Position numbers and translations under genes: made by a program | Source of the DNA: an uncultured Spirochaetaceae bacterium | Lineage (GTDB): Bacteria > Spirochaetota > Spirochaetia > Treponematales > Treponemataceae | Direction of reading: 5' to 3' | Assembly (NCBI GenBank): GCA_902802305.1 | Contig: CADCLG010000013.1 | Location: 69,566 to 123,795 of the forward strand | DNA length: 54,230 nucleotides | Part shown: positions 25,911-34,202 of the stretch, one piece after another | Numbering within the stretch: the first letter of the stretch is position 1 | Layout of the letters: every line of letters starts with the position of its first letter | Notes under the pieces: model-generated | The model's database searches: none | Told to the model about the DNA's origin: nothing | The model's input: only the letters and a program-made list of their open reading frames with translations

Positions 25911-28331
25911 ATGAATAATTTCTTTAAACGCTTTTCCATCATTTTTTTACTTACATTACTTTTTAGTTTACCAGTGTTCTCTCAGGACTGGTATTTATGC
26001 TTAGGGTCTTTTAAAAACGAAAAAAATGCACAGGCCCTTGTAGAATCCTTAAAATATAATGGTTTTGATTCTATCATCGATAATTATGAAAAAAACTCGG
26101 AGCTTTATTATCGTGTTTTGCTTGCACCGGGTTACAGTGACAGAAATATTGCCCGCAGTAAAATCAAAGAAATAGAAAAAAATCCTGTAATCAAAAAGCT
26201 TAAGATACGCGGAATCTGGATTTGTACTGCAAGTGATAAAATTACGGCAAGTCCTGCACCTCAAAAGCCGGTAGATGTTACAAAGGATGTGGTAATTGAA
26301 AAAGAAGCAAAAAAGCAAACACCGGCAGCAATTACACCAACAGAAGAAGTTCCAGTACAAACTACAGACGCAAAGAGCGTAAATACCGTAAGCCAGACAG
26401 AAAGTAAAAAGGCTGAAACAACTGACAAAGCTTCATCAAAGAAAACAACAAAAAAAACTACCGCAAAAACAGACAAAAAGACTGAAAAAACGACAGAAAA
26501 AGCTGTAAAGACTGAAACTGCAACAGAAAGTGCAAAAAATACAAATACAGCAACAAAGTCCGAAGCACCTGCAAAACCAGAAAAGGATGTACTCCAGGAA
26601 GAACTTCCACCTATAGAGGAAGATGAAGTTTATGATTCAGACATGCTTTCTCAGGCTAAAAAAATTGAAAAAGAAATTGCAGCAAAAAATACGGCCACTA
26701 GCAAAACACAAGTAAAGGAAACAGCAGAAACTGTTGCTGAAAAAGAAACAGAAAGTCCAGTTGAGGCAGAAAGTTTAGAAGCAGAAAGTTCTGTTACTGA
26801 AGAAAGTTCAAATAAAGAAGCAGAAAGTTCTGCCACAGAAGAAGAAAATGCAGAAGAATCAAAGGAAGCAGAAAAATCAGAAGAAACTGAAGAAGAACCT
26901 GAAGAAGAACCTGAAGAAGAACCTGAAGAAGAAAATGCTGAAGATTTAAAAGAAGAAGAGGAAAAAGAGGAAGAGAAAGAAGAAGAGGAAGAAGAACTTC
27001 CATCAATCACACTTGAAATAAACAATGCCGCAACAGATTCCTTAAAAGTGAATTACGCAGAGGATGTAGCATTCTCTGAAGAAAAACCATATACACTTTT
27101 TGTACGCTCTTACAGGGATTCAAAACGCGCAGAATATGACAAAAAACGTCTTGAAATGTTGGATTCACAGCCTTCAGTTATAAAAACTTATTCAGAAGCA
27201 AAAGGATTTCTCTTTAATCTTTATGCAGGTGCCTTTGAAACAGAAGAAGAAGCTGAAGAACTTGCAAAATCTTTGGAAAAACTTGGAATTGAAAACACAG
27301 AAATTCAGAATTACAACCTGATTTATTCAAGCATAAAAAAATATAATGATTTTGTTCTCAACACAGCAATTACTGCTTTCAATCTTGAAAATGCAAGAAT
27401 TCCGGACAGCCTTAATGCGGACATTCAAAGTTGTATAAAAGATTTTCCACTGAATAACGATTATGAAATTGAAGAAATGATTATTTATGACGTTAAAAAC
27501 ATAATTGCCGATGAACTTGATGACGAATGGACTCAAGATTTGGAAAATTATATTTATCAAAAAGAAAGAGTAACAGCCGCAGTAACTTCTATTTTGAAAG
27601 ATCCATTATTTGGAAACAGCCTGACAGTTTATCTTCAAAAAGGAAAAGCCTTTAATACAGAAGAAATAAAAACAGAAACAGAGCGTAAAATCACTATAGG
27701 GATTGAAGACTATCACGGATTTATTTCGGAAGAAGATGACATTTACACTTTTACAGGCATAAACGCTGACAATGATTTACTGATTAAAATTGTTGCTGAC
27801 AACCTTACAGATATTCAGTTTAACACTTACCTGACAACTGTTTTTGCCCAGAATGAACTTTACAATAACAGCAGCTTTAAAAATTCAATTGCTTCCATTG
27901 CCAAAGCAAATTTAGAAAAAGGAAGAAAGTTTGAAACCTGTCTGATTGGAAAAATTAATGAAGAAGATGCAAGAGAAATCTATGGGGATTATGCAAAAAC
28001 AGTCAGCGGAAACACCTGGATTTGGTCATACTTTTCTCAGGATGATGAACAGATTGAAAGCATATCTCTAAATCTGATTTATGACTGGCTCTCAGAAAAA
28101 TACTATGATGACTTCATGAACAAGCAAATGGAACTTCAAATCAGCGAGACAAACAGACCTTCATTTGTTCCTTTTGTAGATTCATGGTATTATAAGGAAG
28201 CCTCTGAGCAGCTGATTCAATTGTCAGCAAAGGTAAAATCATTCTTCATTGTCGCCAGTGCATTTGAAGATCCATTTACAGAAAGAGATTTGGTTTACTT
28301 TATAGAAGATACCGAATTGCTCAAACACTAA
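25911..28331 (+). CDS. Secreted SPOR-domain protein with Glu-rich linker
   Basis: The ATG at 25911 follows TGAGG by 5 bp. About 806 residues. N-terminal signal peptide (FFKRFSIIFLLTLLFSLPVF). A SPOR-like fold at residues about 25-100 (WYLCLGSFKNEKNAQALVES) and a second pair of SPOR-like repeats at about 395-480 (YTLFVRSYRDSKRAEYDKKR ... FNLYAGAFETEEEAEEL). Between them are about 130 residues rich in Lys/Thr/Ala and then a Glu-rich run with repeated EEPEEEPEEE text. The C-terminal 330 residues are unassigned. SPOR domains bind denuded peptidoglycan at division sites, so a periplasmic envelope or division role is likely. The E-rich tract makes opposite-strand Ser-rich reading frames that are not genes. 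Confidence 0.75.
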   Translation: MNNFFKRFSIIFLLTLLFSLPVFSQDWYLCLGSFKNEKNAQALVESLKYNGFDSIIDNYEKNSELYYRVLLAPGYSDRNIARSKIKEIEKNPVIKKLKIRGIWICTASDKITASPAPQKPVDVTKDVVIEKEAKKQTPAAITPTEEVPVQTTDAKSVNTVSQTESKKAETTDKASSKKTTKKTTAKTDKKTEKTTEKAVKTETATESAKNTNTATKSEAPAKPEKDVLQEELPPIEEDEVYDSDMLSQAKKIEKEIAAKNTATSKTQVKETAETVAEKETESPVEAESLEAESSVTEESSNKEAESSATEEENAEESKEAEKSEETEEEPEEEPEEEPEEENAEDLKEEEEKEEEKEEEEEELPSITLEINNAATDSLKVNYAEDVAFSEEKPYTLFVRSYRDSKRAEYDKKRLEMLDSQPSVIKTYSEAKGFLFNLYAGAFETEEEAEELAKSLEKLGIENTEIQNYNLIYSSIKKYNDFVLNTAITAFNLENARIPDSLNADIQSCIKDFPLNNDYEIEEMIIYDVKNIIADELDDEWTQDLENYIYQKERVTAAVTSILKDPLFGNSLTVYLQKGKAFNTEEIKTETERKITIGIEDYHGFISEEDDIYTFTGINADNDLLIKIVADNLTDIQFNTYLTTVFAQNELYNNSSFKNSIASIAKANLEKGRKFETCLIGKINEEDAREIYGDYAKTVSGNTWIWSYFSQDDEQIESISLNLIYDWLSEKYYDDFMNKQMELQISETNRPSFVPFVDSWYYKEASEQLIQLSAKVKSFFIVASAFEDPFTERDLVYFIEDTELLKH

Positions 28332-28354
28332 AACAGTTCGTAGTTAGGAAGAAA

Positions 28355-28954
28355 ATGAAAAAGAAAATTGCATCATTGTTGATTATCATTTTTTGCTGTA
28401 TCCCCCTGTTTTCGTTTCCAAAGTTTGAAATTGATTTTGGTGCAACATTCAATTTTTCGTTTGCTCGATATACTTTCGTAAATTCAGAAAAATATCTGAG
28501 CAGTAATCTGGGGACTACACTTGGTGTTAGCTTTCCGATTTATAAAAACTTTGGTGCCTTCTATTCCAACAACTTAGCAACCATCTACAGTCTTGGTATA
28601 AATTATGAATGGCCATTAACTGATAAAAGCTGGCTTCGTTTTGATTTAGGCTATTCTACCTCCGCAATAGAAGTAGCTGATGGTAATTACGGTGGTGGCC
28701 GCGGTCTGGCAGTAAATTTAAATTATTCCTATAAAATCACTAATAGAATTGCTGTAAGAATGGCATTAAAAAATAACTTTGCCTGGAAACAAAGAGAATA
28801 TGAATACCAGTATCCTTCAACATATTCTGGAATGTATTACATAAAACCACCAGCTTATACTGCAGCAGGCTTTTTCACATGGTCAACAACCCCGGCTATT
28901 GAAGTAGTATTTTTATTGGGAAAACAAGTTCCAACGACTGGAGAAGAAAATTGA
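28355..28954 (+). CDS. Predicted outer-membrane beta-barrel protein
   Basis: 199 residues. An N-terminal signal peptide (KKKIASLLIIIFCCIPLFSF) is followed by amphipathic beta-strands rich in Tyr, Phe, Asn and Gly (YSLGINYEWPLTDKSWLRF, LAVNLNYSYKITNRIAVRM), as in small eight-stranded barrels. It has no recognised family beyond that. AGGAAG precedes the ATG. It is 24 bp after the SPOR-domain gene and overlaps the next lipoprotein gene by 4 bp if that starts at TTG 28951, so the group is probably one envelope operon. Confidence 0.65.
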   Translation: MKKKIASLLIIIFCCIPLFSFPKFEIDFGATFNFSFARYTFVNSEKYLSSNLGTTLGVSFPIYKNFGAFYSNNLATIYSLGINYEWPLTDKSWLRFDLGYSTSAIEVADGNYGGGRGLAVNLNYSYKITNRIAVRMALKNNFAWKQREYEYQYPSTYSGMYYIKPPAYTAAGFFTWSTTPAIEVVFLLGKQVPTTGEEN

Positions 28955-29433
28955 AAAATATGATTTATAATAAAGGTATTTTCCGCCTTTTGCAGATTTT
29001 TTTAATTTCTATTTCGTTATTTTTCTTTTCAGGCTGTCCTTTTGTATTAGTAAATAATACAATTGAAATACTTTCAACTACAGATACCGATAAATACAAG
29101 CTTGACGCAAACATTGAGACAATAAAGTCAAACAATTCCATATTTATAACTGTAATTCCAAAGACTGAAAAGGCACTTTCTTATACACTTTTTGAAATAA
29201 AAGATGGAAAGGTTACAGAAATTGACAGAATTGCAAATGAAAATGCCTATACCATTAAAGACGATGGTACTTTTAGATTAAACATAATTCCGAAAGCAAC
29301 ATTTTCTATACAGGGGCAAAAGCGTGGAACTTTTTATGTAGCTGTAGAAGTTGATGATAAATCATACAAAAAAGATGACGATATAAGCATATATACAAAG
29401 CTTCTGTTTACAAAACTGATTTCTGTATTATAA
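28951..29433 (+). CDS. Small lipoprotein of unknown function
   Basis: 160 residues if translation starts at TTG 28951; ATG 28960 would remove three residues. GGAGAAG (28940-28946) is placed correctly for the TTG and too far from the ATG, and the TTG overlaps the stop of the previous gene. The signal peptide ends in lipobox FSG-C (Cys29 from the TTG). The mature part is about 130 residues, beta-rich, with FITVIPKTEKALSYTLFEI; it looks like a small Ig-like or transthyretin-like fold, but I cannot name a family. Confidence 0.65.
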   Translation: MKNMIYNKGIFRLLQIFLISISLFFFSGCPFVLVNNTIEILSTTDTDKYKLDANIETIKSNNSIFITVIPKTEKALSYTLFEIKDGKVTEIDRIANENAYTIKDDGTFRLNIIPKATFSIQGQKRGTFYVAVEVDDKSYKKDDDISIYTKLLFTKLISVL

Positions 29434-29463
29434 TCAAAAATAGTGATGCAGAAGGAATGAATT

Positions 29464-29856
29464 ATGAAAAAGCTTACACTTACCTGGAAAAAAATTATAA
29501 GTACAATCCTTGGTTTTCTTGGAATCGGGACTTTAGTTTCATGCTATGGAATGCCTTTGGGCTACTCTAGCGTATATATCTCTGGAAGTGTTAACGGTGA
29601 CATAGATGGAGACCCGGACACTCCAGAACAGCCCATCCCAAATATTGAAATCCGCGTTAATGATGAATATCAAGGTACAACAAATATTGAAGGAAAATTC
29701 TTCTTTTGTTTAGATTATGAAGGAGTATATAAAGTATCTTTTGTAGATGTAGATGATGAAGAAAACGGCAGCTTTAAGACAAAAACAATTCCTCCTTTAG
29801 ATACTACTGGAAAAAGTGATATTGATTTAGGTCCTATTACCCTCGAGAAAAAATAA
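29464..29856 (+). CDS. Small lipoprotein with carboxypeptidase-regulatory-like fold
   Basis: 130 residues. The signal sequence ends in lipobox TLVS-C (Cys27). The mature part has [28 protein letters not shown] and [11 protein letters not shown], the pattern of a single carboxypeptidase-regulatory-like or CnaB-type beta domain. It resembles the short lipoproteins that in Bacteroides-type genomes are encoded beside a radical SAM enzyme (MKK...LLGFxSC...YG.P). No radical SAM gene is present in this window, so that link is only a similarity. It is the last gene before pyrB, which has its own ribosome site 90 bp downstream. Confidence 0.65.
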   Translation: MKKLTLTWKKIISTILGFLGIGTLVSCYGMPLGYSSVYISGSVNGDIDGDPDTPEQPIPNIEIRVNDEYQGTTNIEGKFFFCLDYEGVYKVSFVDVDDEENGSFKTKTIPPLDTTGKSDIDLGPITLEKK

Positions 29857-29945
29857 AAATACAAAGAATACAAAAGAATAAAAAAGACTTCCAAAACTAT
29901 TTGTTTCGTGCTAGTATTACAAAAATTAGTTTTTGGAGTTGTACA

Positions 29946-30869
29946 ATGCTGACTGGTCGTCATTTAATTCAACCGGATGATTTATCCGTTTCAGAAATTA
30001 ATGAGATTTGTTCTTTGGCAGAACAGATTATCGTTGATCCTAAATCTTTTCAAGATGTGTGTCGCGGGAAAATTCTCGCGACACTTTTTTTTGAGCCTAG
30101 CACCAGAACAAGGCTTAGTTTTGAAGCGGCAATGCTCCGACTTGGTGGTTCTGTAGAAGGTTTTTCAGATGCAGACAATACATCATCAGTAAAAGGCGAA
30201 ACCCTTGCAGATACAATCCGCGTAGTTTCTTCTTATGCAGATATAATTGCCATGCGTTCACCAAAAGAAGGAGCGGCTCTTCTTGCAAGCAAATATTCAG
30301 CCTGCCCTATTATAAATGCCGGTGATGGCGGACACTTTCATCCGACACAAACCCTTACTGATTTAGTTACAATCAGACAACTGCTGGGTGGTTTGGAAAA
30401 TCATACAGTAGGATTCTGCGGCGACTTGAAGTTTGGACGCACAGTTCATTCCCTTGCAGAAGCATTAAGACACTTCAAAGGAAATAAGTTCATATTCATC
30501 AGTCCAAAAGAGCTTTCGGTACCTGATTATCTTATTACAAATATTCTTGAGCCGGCTGGAATTGAATATAAAATTGTAGAAAGCCTTGATGAAGTAATCG
30601 GCGAAATGGATATTCTTTACATGACCCGAGTTCAAAAGGAAAGATTCTTTAATGAACAGGATTATATCCGCTTAAAGGACAGCTACATTCTGGACAGCGA
30701 AAAAATGAAAATGGCCCGCAAAAACATGATTGTTCTTCATCCTCTTCCACGCGTAAACGAAATCACACCAGAAGTAGACAATGACCCAAGAGCTGCCTAC
30801 TTTAAGCAGGTAAAATACGGAATGTACGCCCGTATGGCACTTATAGCAAAATTGACAGGAGCATTATAA
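29946..30869 (+). CDS. pyrB: Aspartate carbamoyltransferase, catalytic chain
   Basis: The ATG at 29946 ([13 protein letters not shown]) follows GGAG by 7 bp; the longer frame from 29901 has no such site. 307 residues, the usual length. [20 protein letters not shown] binds carbamoyl phosphate; [12 protein letters not shown] and HPLPRVNEI are the other family signatures. It makes N-carbamoyl-aspartate in pyrimidine synthesis and works with PyrI. Its stop overlaps the pyrI start (TAATG), so translation is coupled. Confidence 0.96.
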   Translation: MLTGRHLIQPDDLSVSEINEICSLAEQIIVDPKSFQDVCRGKILATLFFEPSTRTRLSFEAAMLRLGGSVEGFSDADNTSSVKGETLADTIRVVSSYADIIAMRSPKEGAALLASKYSACPIINAGDGGHFHPTQTLTDLVTIRQLLGGLENHTVGFCGDLKFGRTVHSLAEALRHFKGNKFIFISPKELSVPDYLITNILEPAGIEYKIVESLDEVIGEMDILYMTRVQKERFFNEQDYIRLKDSYILDSEKMKMARKNMIVLHPLPRVNEITPEVDNDPRAAYFKQVKYGMYARMALIAKLTGAL

Positions 30870-31348
30870 TGTTGAACGTAAATACAATTAAAAATGGACT
30901 TGTAATCGACCATATAAGAGCGGGAGCCGGCTGGCAGATTTATCAGTGGCTGGGATTAAATAAAGCCCCCTTCACTTCCTGCCTTATTCAGAATGTTCCT
31001 TCAGAAAAATCAGGTAAAAAGGATATCATCAAAATTGATAACATAATCAACATAGATTATTCAGTACTTGGCTTCATTGATCCGGATATTTGTGTAAACG
31101 TAATTGAAAACGAACAGATTGTGCGAAAAATCACAATGGAACTGCCTTCAAAGGTACAGGGGGTTTTCAATTGCAAAAATCCACGCTGCATTACTCAGAC
31201 CGAACATTATGTAAAACCGACCTTTATTCTTGCTGACAAAAAGAAAGGACTTTATAAATGCGAATATTGTGACACTCTTTATCTGGCAGGAACAGGAACC
31301 AGTTCGGCAAGCTCATCAAGCGCGGGTACAGTTTCAGGGGGAAATTAA
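30869..31348 (+). CDS. pyrI: Aspartate carbamoyltransferase, regulatory chain
   Basis: 159 residues. The N-terminal allosteric domain contains VIDHIRAGAGWQIYQWLGL and the C-terminal zinc domain has the four cysteines in FNCKNPRCI and YKCEYCDT. It binds nucleotides and transmits feedback control to PyrB. The start overlaps the pyrB stop by one base, with AGGAG 7 bp upstream. The tail after the zinc domain is a low-complexity Ser/Gly stretch (GTSSASSSSAGT) not needed for the fold. Confidence 0.94.
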   Translation: MLNVNTIKNGLVIDHIRAGAGWQIYQWLGLNKAPFTSCLIQNVPSEKSGKKDIIKIDNIINIDYSVLGFIDPDICVNVIENEQIVRKITMELPSKVQGVFNCKNPRCITQTEHYVKPTFILADKKKGLYKCEYCDTLYLAGTGTSSASSSSAGTVSGGN

Positions 31349-31350
31349 TA

Positions 31351-32808
31351 GTGGCAAAAATCACCTTAATTTACAACGCTCAACTTTTGGACGAAAATAC
31401 GGACGGTCCGGGAGCAATTCTTATAGAAGATAAACAGATTCGCTCGATTTTTCAGGGATATTTTACCTCGCTGGAAACAGTTACTGACTTTGCCCGCTCA
31501 GTTTTAAAAGAGGATGGCTACAGCCCTTCGGAAAAAATTGAGTTTTATAATGCCCAGGGGCTCACTGTAACTCCAGCCTTTATAGACATGCATGTTCATC
31601 TTCGTTATCCGGGACAAACACAAAAAGAAGATTTGGAAAGCGGATTAAAAGCCGCAATTGCAGGTGGAGTTGGAACCGTGGTTGCAATGCCAAATACAAA
31701 ACCGGTAGTTTCTTCTTATGAGATGGCTTTGCAGATTGAAAAAGAAGCTGCTGCTTTGGGACTGGCACATGTTTTTCAGACCGTAAGTCTTACCAGGGAT
31801 TTTGGCGGAGAAGATACATCTCACCTTGATAAGATTGAACGGGCTAACATTCCGGTGATTACTGAAGATGGAAAAGATGTGCTTTCTTCTGCCTTGATGC
31901 TGGAAGCAATGACTAAGGCCGCAAAAAAAGGAATTATTGTAAGCTGCCATAGTGAAGATATGACTCTGGGAATGATGGCTTTTCCTTATCGTCAGAATGC
32001 CCTTAAAATTATGAAGGAAAACGGACTTTCTGCCTGGGGAGCTGGTGATATCACAAATATTGACAAAAAGGCTATTTCAAAGATTGATAAAGATCTTACT
32101 AGAGCGAATAATTATCTTGCTCTAGCTGAGGACGTTGCAACTGTAAGAAACATAATGCTTGCTCGTCAGGCTGATTGTCATGTTCATATTGCGCATGTCA
32201 GTACAAAAAAATCCATTGATGCTGTAAGGGAAGGAAAAAAACTTGCAGAAAATCTTTTTAAAAAACACAATGAAAACAACAAAAGCAAAAGCTGCAATTT
32301 TACTGTTACCTGTGAAGTAACTCCTCATCATCTTGCCTTGGCTGGTACAGAAGAACCAATGATTCGCGCACTGGTAAATCCTCCTCTTCGCCCCGAATCG
32401 GACAGACTTGCTTTAATTGAAGCCCTGCGGGACGGAACAGCAGACGTTATTTCTACAGATCATGCGCCTCACACTATGGATGACAAGGCTGCCGGCTCTC
32501 CTGGTTTTACAGGAATTGAAACTTCCTACGCAGTTTGCAACACTGTTTTAGTAAAGCAAAATGACCTTCATCCAAGAAGATTAAGTCAGCTGATGTCTGC
32601 TAATCCAGCCCGCATACTGGGTCTTAACAAAGGACTTTTAAAGCCTGGTTATGATGCTGATTTAACCCTGCTTAATCCAGATGAAGAATGGACAGTTTAC
32701 GCAAAAGACTTTTTCAGCAAAGGAAAGGCAACTCCTTTTGAAGGAAAAAGGCTTACAGGAAAAGTCCACACCGTTTTTATTGACGGAAAAATGGTGTTTG
32801 AGAGATAA
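31351..32808 (+). CDS. pyrC: Dihydroorotase
   Basis: 485 residues from a GTG start two bases after pyrI, preceded by AGGGGGAA. The type I amidohydrolase motifs are present: MHVHLRYPGQTQKEDLESG (metal-binding HxH), GTVVAMPNTKPV, HVHIAHVST, and STDHAPHT. It cyclises carbamoyl-aspartate to dihydroorotate in the cytoplasm. It is somewhat longer than typical bacterial type I enzymes because of insertions near residues 30-55 and 295-315 (LFKKHNENNKSKSC). Last gene of the pyrBIC operon; the next gene is convergent. Confidence 0.93.
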   Translation: MAKITLIYNAQLLDENTDGPGAILIEDKQIRSIFQGYFTSLETVTDFARSVLKEDGYSPSEKIEFYNAQGLTVTPAFIDMHVHLRYPGQTQKEDLESGLKAAIAGGVGTVVAMPNTKPVVSSYEMALQIEKEAAALGLAHVFQTVSLTRDFGGEDTSHLDKIERANIPVITEDGKDVLSSALMLEAMTKAAKKGIIVSCHSEDMTLGMMAFPYRQNALKIMKENGLSAWGAGDITNIDKKAISKIDKDLTRANNYLALAEDVATVRNIMLARQADCHVHIAHVSTKKSIDAVREGKKLAENLFKKHNENNKSKSCNFTVTCEVTPHHLALAGTEEPMIRALVNPPLRPESDRLALIEALRDGTADVISTDHAPHTMDDKAAGSPGFTGIETSYAVCNTVLVKQNDLHPRRLSQLMSANPARILGLNKGLLKPGYDADLTLLNPDEEWTVYAKDFFSKGKATPFEGKRLTGKVHTVFIDGKMVFER

Positions 32809-32832
32809 GTTGCTTTATCGCGGCAAAAAAAA

Positions 32833-33558
32833 TTATTTATACAGCAAAAAGATTGTCGGGACTTTACCCAGTTCCGGCAATTTTTCTTTTTTCCACTGCT
32901 CTACTGTGCGGGTTTTAATATATTCTTCGGCGCAAGTTATTCCCGAAGCAATACAAAGCTTTGTTTGAGGACGCAAACTGTGAAGAATTGTTTCTATCAT
33001 TTTTGCGTTTCGGTAGGGAGTTTCTATAAAAAGCTGAGTCTGATCTTCGTTATAAATCTTATTTTCAAGTTTTTTTAAAGCTTTTACGCGCTGAGAATTT
33101 TCTACAGGAAGATATCCGTTGAAAGCAAAAGACTGTCCGTTGAAGCCACTTGCCATAACCGACATAATTATTGAAGAAGGACCAACCAGAGGAATTACAC
33201 GCAGTTTTTTTGACTGGGCGATTGCGACAACATCAGCACCTGGATCTGCAATTGCAGGACACCCTGCTTCCGAAATAATACCAGCTTCCGAAATAATACC
33301 AAGTGGCTGACCATTTTGAAGAGGCTCCAGATATTGGCCGATAATTTTGCGGTCAGTGTGACGATTCAGTTCATAAAAAGTAAGTTCATCGATATCAATG
33401 CTCTTTTCAACCTTTTTTAAGAAGCGTCGGGCCGATCGAATATTTTCTACAATAAAATGTTTGATGTTTACAATTATATCATGATTATAAGACGGTAAAA
33501 CCTGATTGATTTCTGTTTCCCCAAGAGTAACGGGAATTAAATATAATGCTGCTTCCAT
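32833..33558 (-). CDS. Tetrapyrrole-methylase-family SAM-dependent methyltransferase (RsmI-like) with internal duplication
   Basis: About 241 residues from the ATG at 33558 (MEAALYLIPVTLGE), preceded by GGAAGGA; an in-frame ATG at 33579 has no ribosome site. The fold is that of RsmI/YraL-type enzymes: LYLIPVTLG at the start, ENIRSARRFLKKV, FYELNRHT, and IPLVGPSSIIMSVMASGF. The region equivalent to SDAGTPxxxDPG reads GIISEAGIISEAGCPAIADP. Six residues are duplicated by an 18-bp tandem repeat at the nucleotide level (33266-33301). This is in frame, but it falls in a conserved active-site loop and may alter or abolish function. It converges on pyrC. Confidence 0.78.
   Translation of the reverse strand: MEAALYLIPVTLGETEINQVLPSYNHDIIVNIKHFIVENIRSARRFLKKVEKSIDIDELTFYELNRHTDRKIIGQYLEPLQNGQPLGIISEAGIISEAGCPAIADPGADVVAIAQSKKLRVIPLVGPSSIIMSVMASGFNGQSFAFNGYLPVENSQRVKALKKLENKIYNEDQTQLFIETPYRNAKMIETILHSLRPQTKLCIASGITCAEEYIKTRTVEQWKKEKLPELGKVPTIFLLYK
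33266..33301. repeat. 18-bp exact tandem duplication
   Basis: Two adjacent identical 18-bp copies, 33266-33283 and 33284-33301, each beginning GCTTCCGAAATAATACCA on the plus strand. The duplication adds six codons to the RsmI-like gene without changing frame. Confidence 0.9.
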
Positions 33559-33644
33559 AATCCTTCCATTTTTCCCCATACAGATGATGTCATAATTTTT
33601 TGCCGAGATTATTCATTATTCTACACTTTTTTGACAATAAAGTC

Positions 33645-33671
33645 TTGACATATTCGACAAAAACCTATAAA
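33645..33671 (+). promoter_or_regulatory. Possible promoter of the tRNA cluster
   Basis: TTGACA (33645-33650) and TATAAA (33666-33671) are separated by 15 bp, slightly short of the optimum, and end 16 bp before the first tRNA. A second TTGACA at 33631-33636 has no well-placed partner. Confidence 0.4.
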
Positions 33672-33687
33672 TTATAACTCACTTAAT

Positions 33688-33773
33688 GGAGCGATACCAA
33701 AGCGGTCGTACTGGGGCGGTCTTGAAAACCGTTGTAGCGCAAGTTACCGGGGGTTCGAATCCCTCTCGCTCCG
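33688..33773 (+). tRNA. tRNA-Ser (TGA)
   Basis: The acceptor stem GGAGCGA pairs with TCGCTCC (33766-33772), discriminator G. Anticodon loop CTTGAAA, flanked by GCGGT and ACCGT, gives anticodon TGA. The long variable arm and the TTCGAAT T-loop fit a class II serine tRNA. The CCA end is not encoded. Confidence 0.93.
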
Positions 33774-33779
33774 TCCGCT

Positions 33780-33864
33780 GGAGGTGTGGTAGAGCGGTAA
33801 TACAACGGATTGCTAATCCGTCGGTTCCGAAAGGGCCGGGCAGGTTCAACTCCTGTCGCCTCCG
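33780..33864 (+). tRNA. tRNA-Ser (GCT)
   Basis: GGAGGTG pairs with CGCCTCC (33857-33863, one G-T pair), discriminator G. The stem ACGGA / TCCGT encloses TTGCTAA, anticodon GCT, reading AGC and AGU. A long variable arm is present, with a GGTTC-type T arm. It lies only 6 bp after the previous tRNA, so both are in one transcript. CCA is not encoded. Confidence 0.93.
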
Positions 33865-33898
33865 ATCTAAACACCTAGTTAAGCCAGTGTTTGAGTAT

Positions 33899-33973
33899 GA
33901 GATTGTAGCTCAGCTGGATTAGAGCACCACCCTGCGGAGGTGGGGGTCGCACGTTCGAATCGTGTCAGTCTCA
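33899..33973 (+). tRNA. tRNA-Arg (GCG)
   Basis: GAGATTG pairs with CAGTCTC (33966-33972), discriminator A. The D arm is GCTC/GAGC, and the anticodon stem CCACC/GGTGG encloses CTGCGGA, so the anticodon is GCG and codons CGC and CGU are read. The T arm is GCACG-TTCGAAT-CGTGT. Most bacteria use ACG (deaminated by TadA) for these codons, so GCG is unusual. A tyrosine recombinase gene lies just downstream, so the 3' end of this tRNA is the likely integration site. Confidence 0.9.
33945..33973 (+). other. Candidate attL: 3' end of tRNA-Arg
   Basis: Tyrosine integrases commonly use the T arm and 3' end of a tRNA gene as attachment site, and the integrase gene starts 230 bp downstream, reading away from the tRNA. 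I looked for a second copy of this 29-bp stretch to the right and saw none, so the matching attR is presumably outside the window. Confidence 0.35.
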
Positions 33974-33981
33974 AAAGAAGT

Positions 33982-34006
33982 AGCTCGTCTATGACGGGCT
34001 CTTTTT
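33982..34006 (+). terminator. Terminator of the tRNA operon
   Basis: AGCTCGTC (33982-33989) pairs with GACGGGCT (33993-34000) with one G-T wobble and a 3-base loop. CTTTTT follows directly. It lies 9 bp after the mature tRNA-Arg end. Confidence 0.75.
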
Positions 34007-34108
34007 ATATGTAACTACTTGTATTATCAAGAGTTAGGTCGGAAGTATTTTAATTTTAACTACCTGTAAGTATTAGAGTAGGCGTTAAAAACAGTTTAGA
34101 TTTACGCA

Positions 34109-34141
34109 GATTGGATAAACGATTGGATACAAAATCGGATA
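34109..34141 (+). repeat. Three 12-bp iterated repeats before the integrase gene
   Basis: GATTGGATA occurs at 34109 and 34121 and AATCGGATA at 34133, exactly 12 bp apart. They lie 60 bp upstream of the integrase start. Possible roles are arm-type integrase sites, an iteron-like origin for the primase, or a regulator site. Confidence 0.6.
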
Positions 34142-34202
34142 CTATTCAGTTTTGCTTAAATCTGTCTCAATGTTACTCAGTTGTAACTATGAGGAGGTTT
34201 TT

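Noticed and set aside
25843..25942. Longer N terminus for the AddB-like protein
   Set aside because: The extra 33 residues would overlap the divergent gene start and contain no conserved sequence.
26651..27025. Minus-strand Ser-rich frame opposite the SPOR-domain gene
   Set aside because: The poly-Ser text is the antisense of the GAA/GAG-rich Glu tract; there is no start signal.
33686..33922. Open frames on both strands across the tRNA cluster
   Set aside because: The sequence folds into three clear tRNAs and the frames are incidental.
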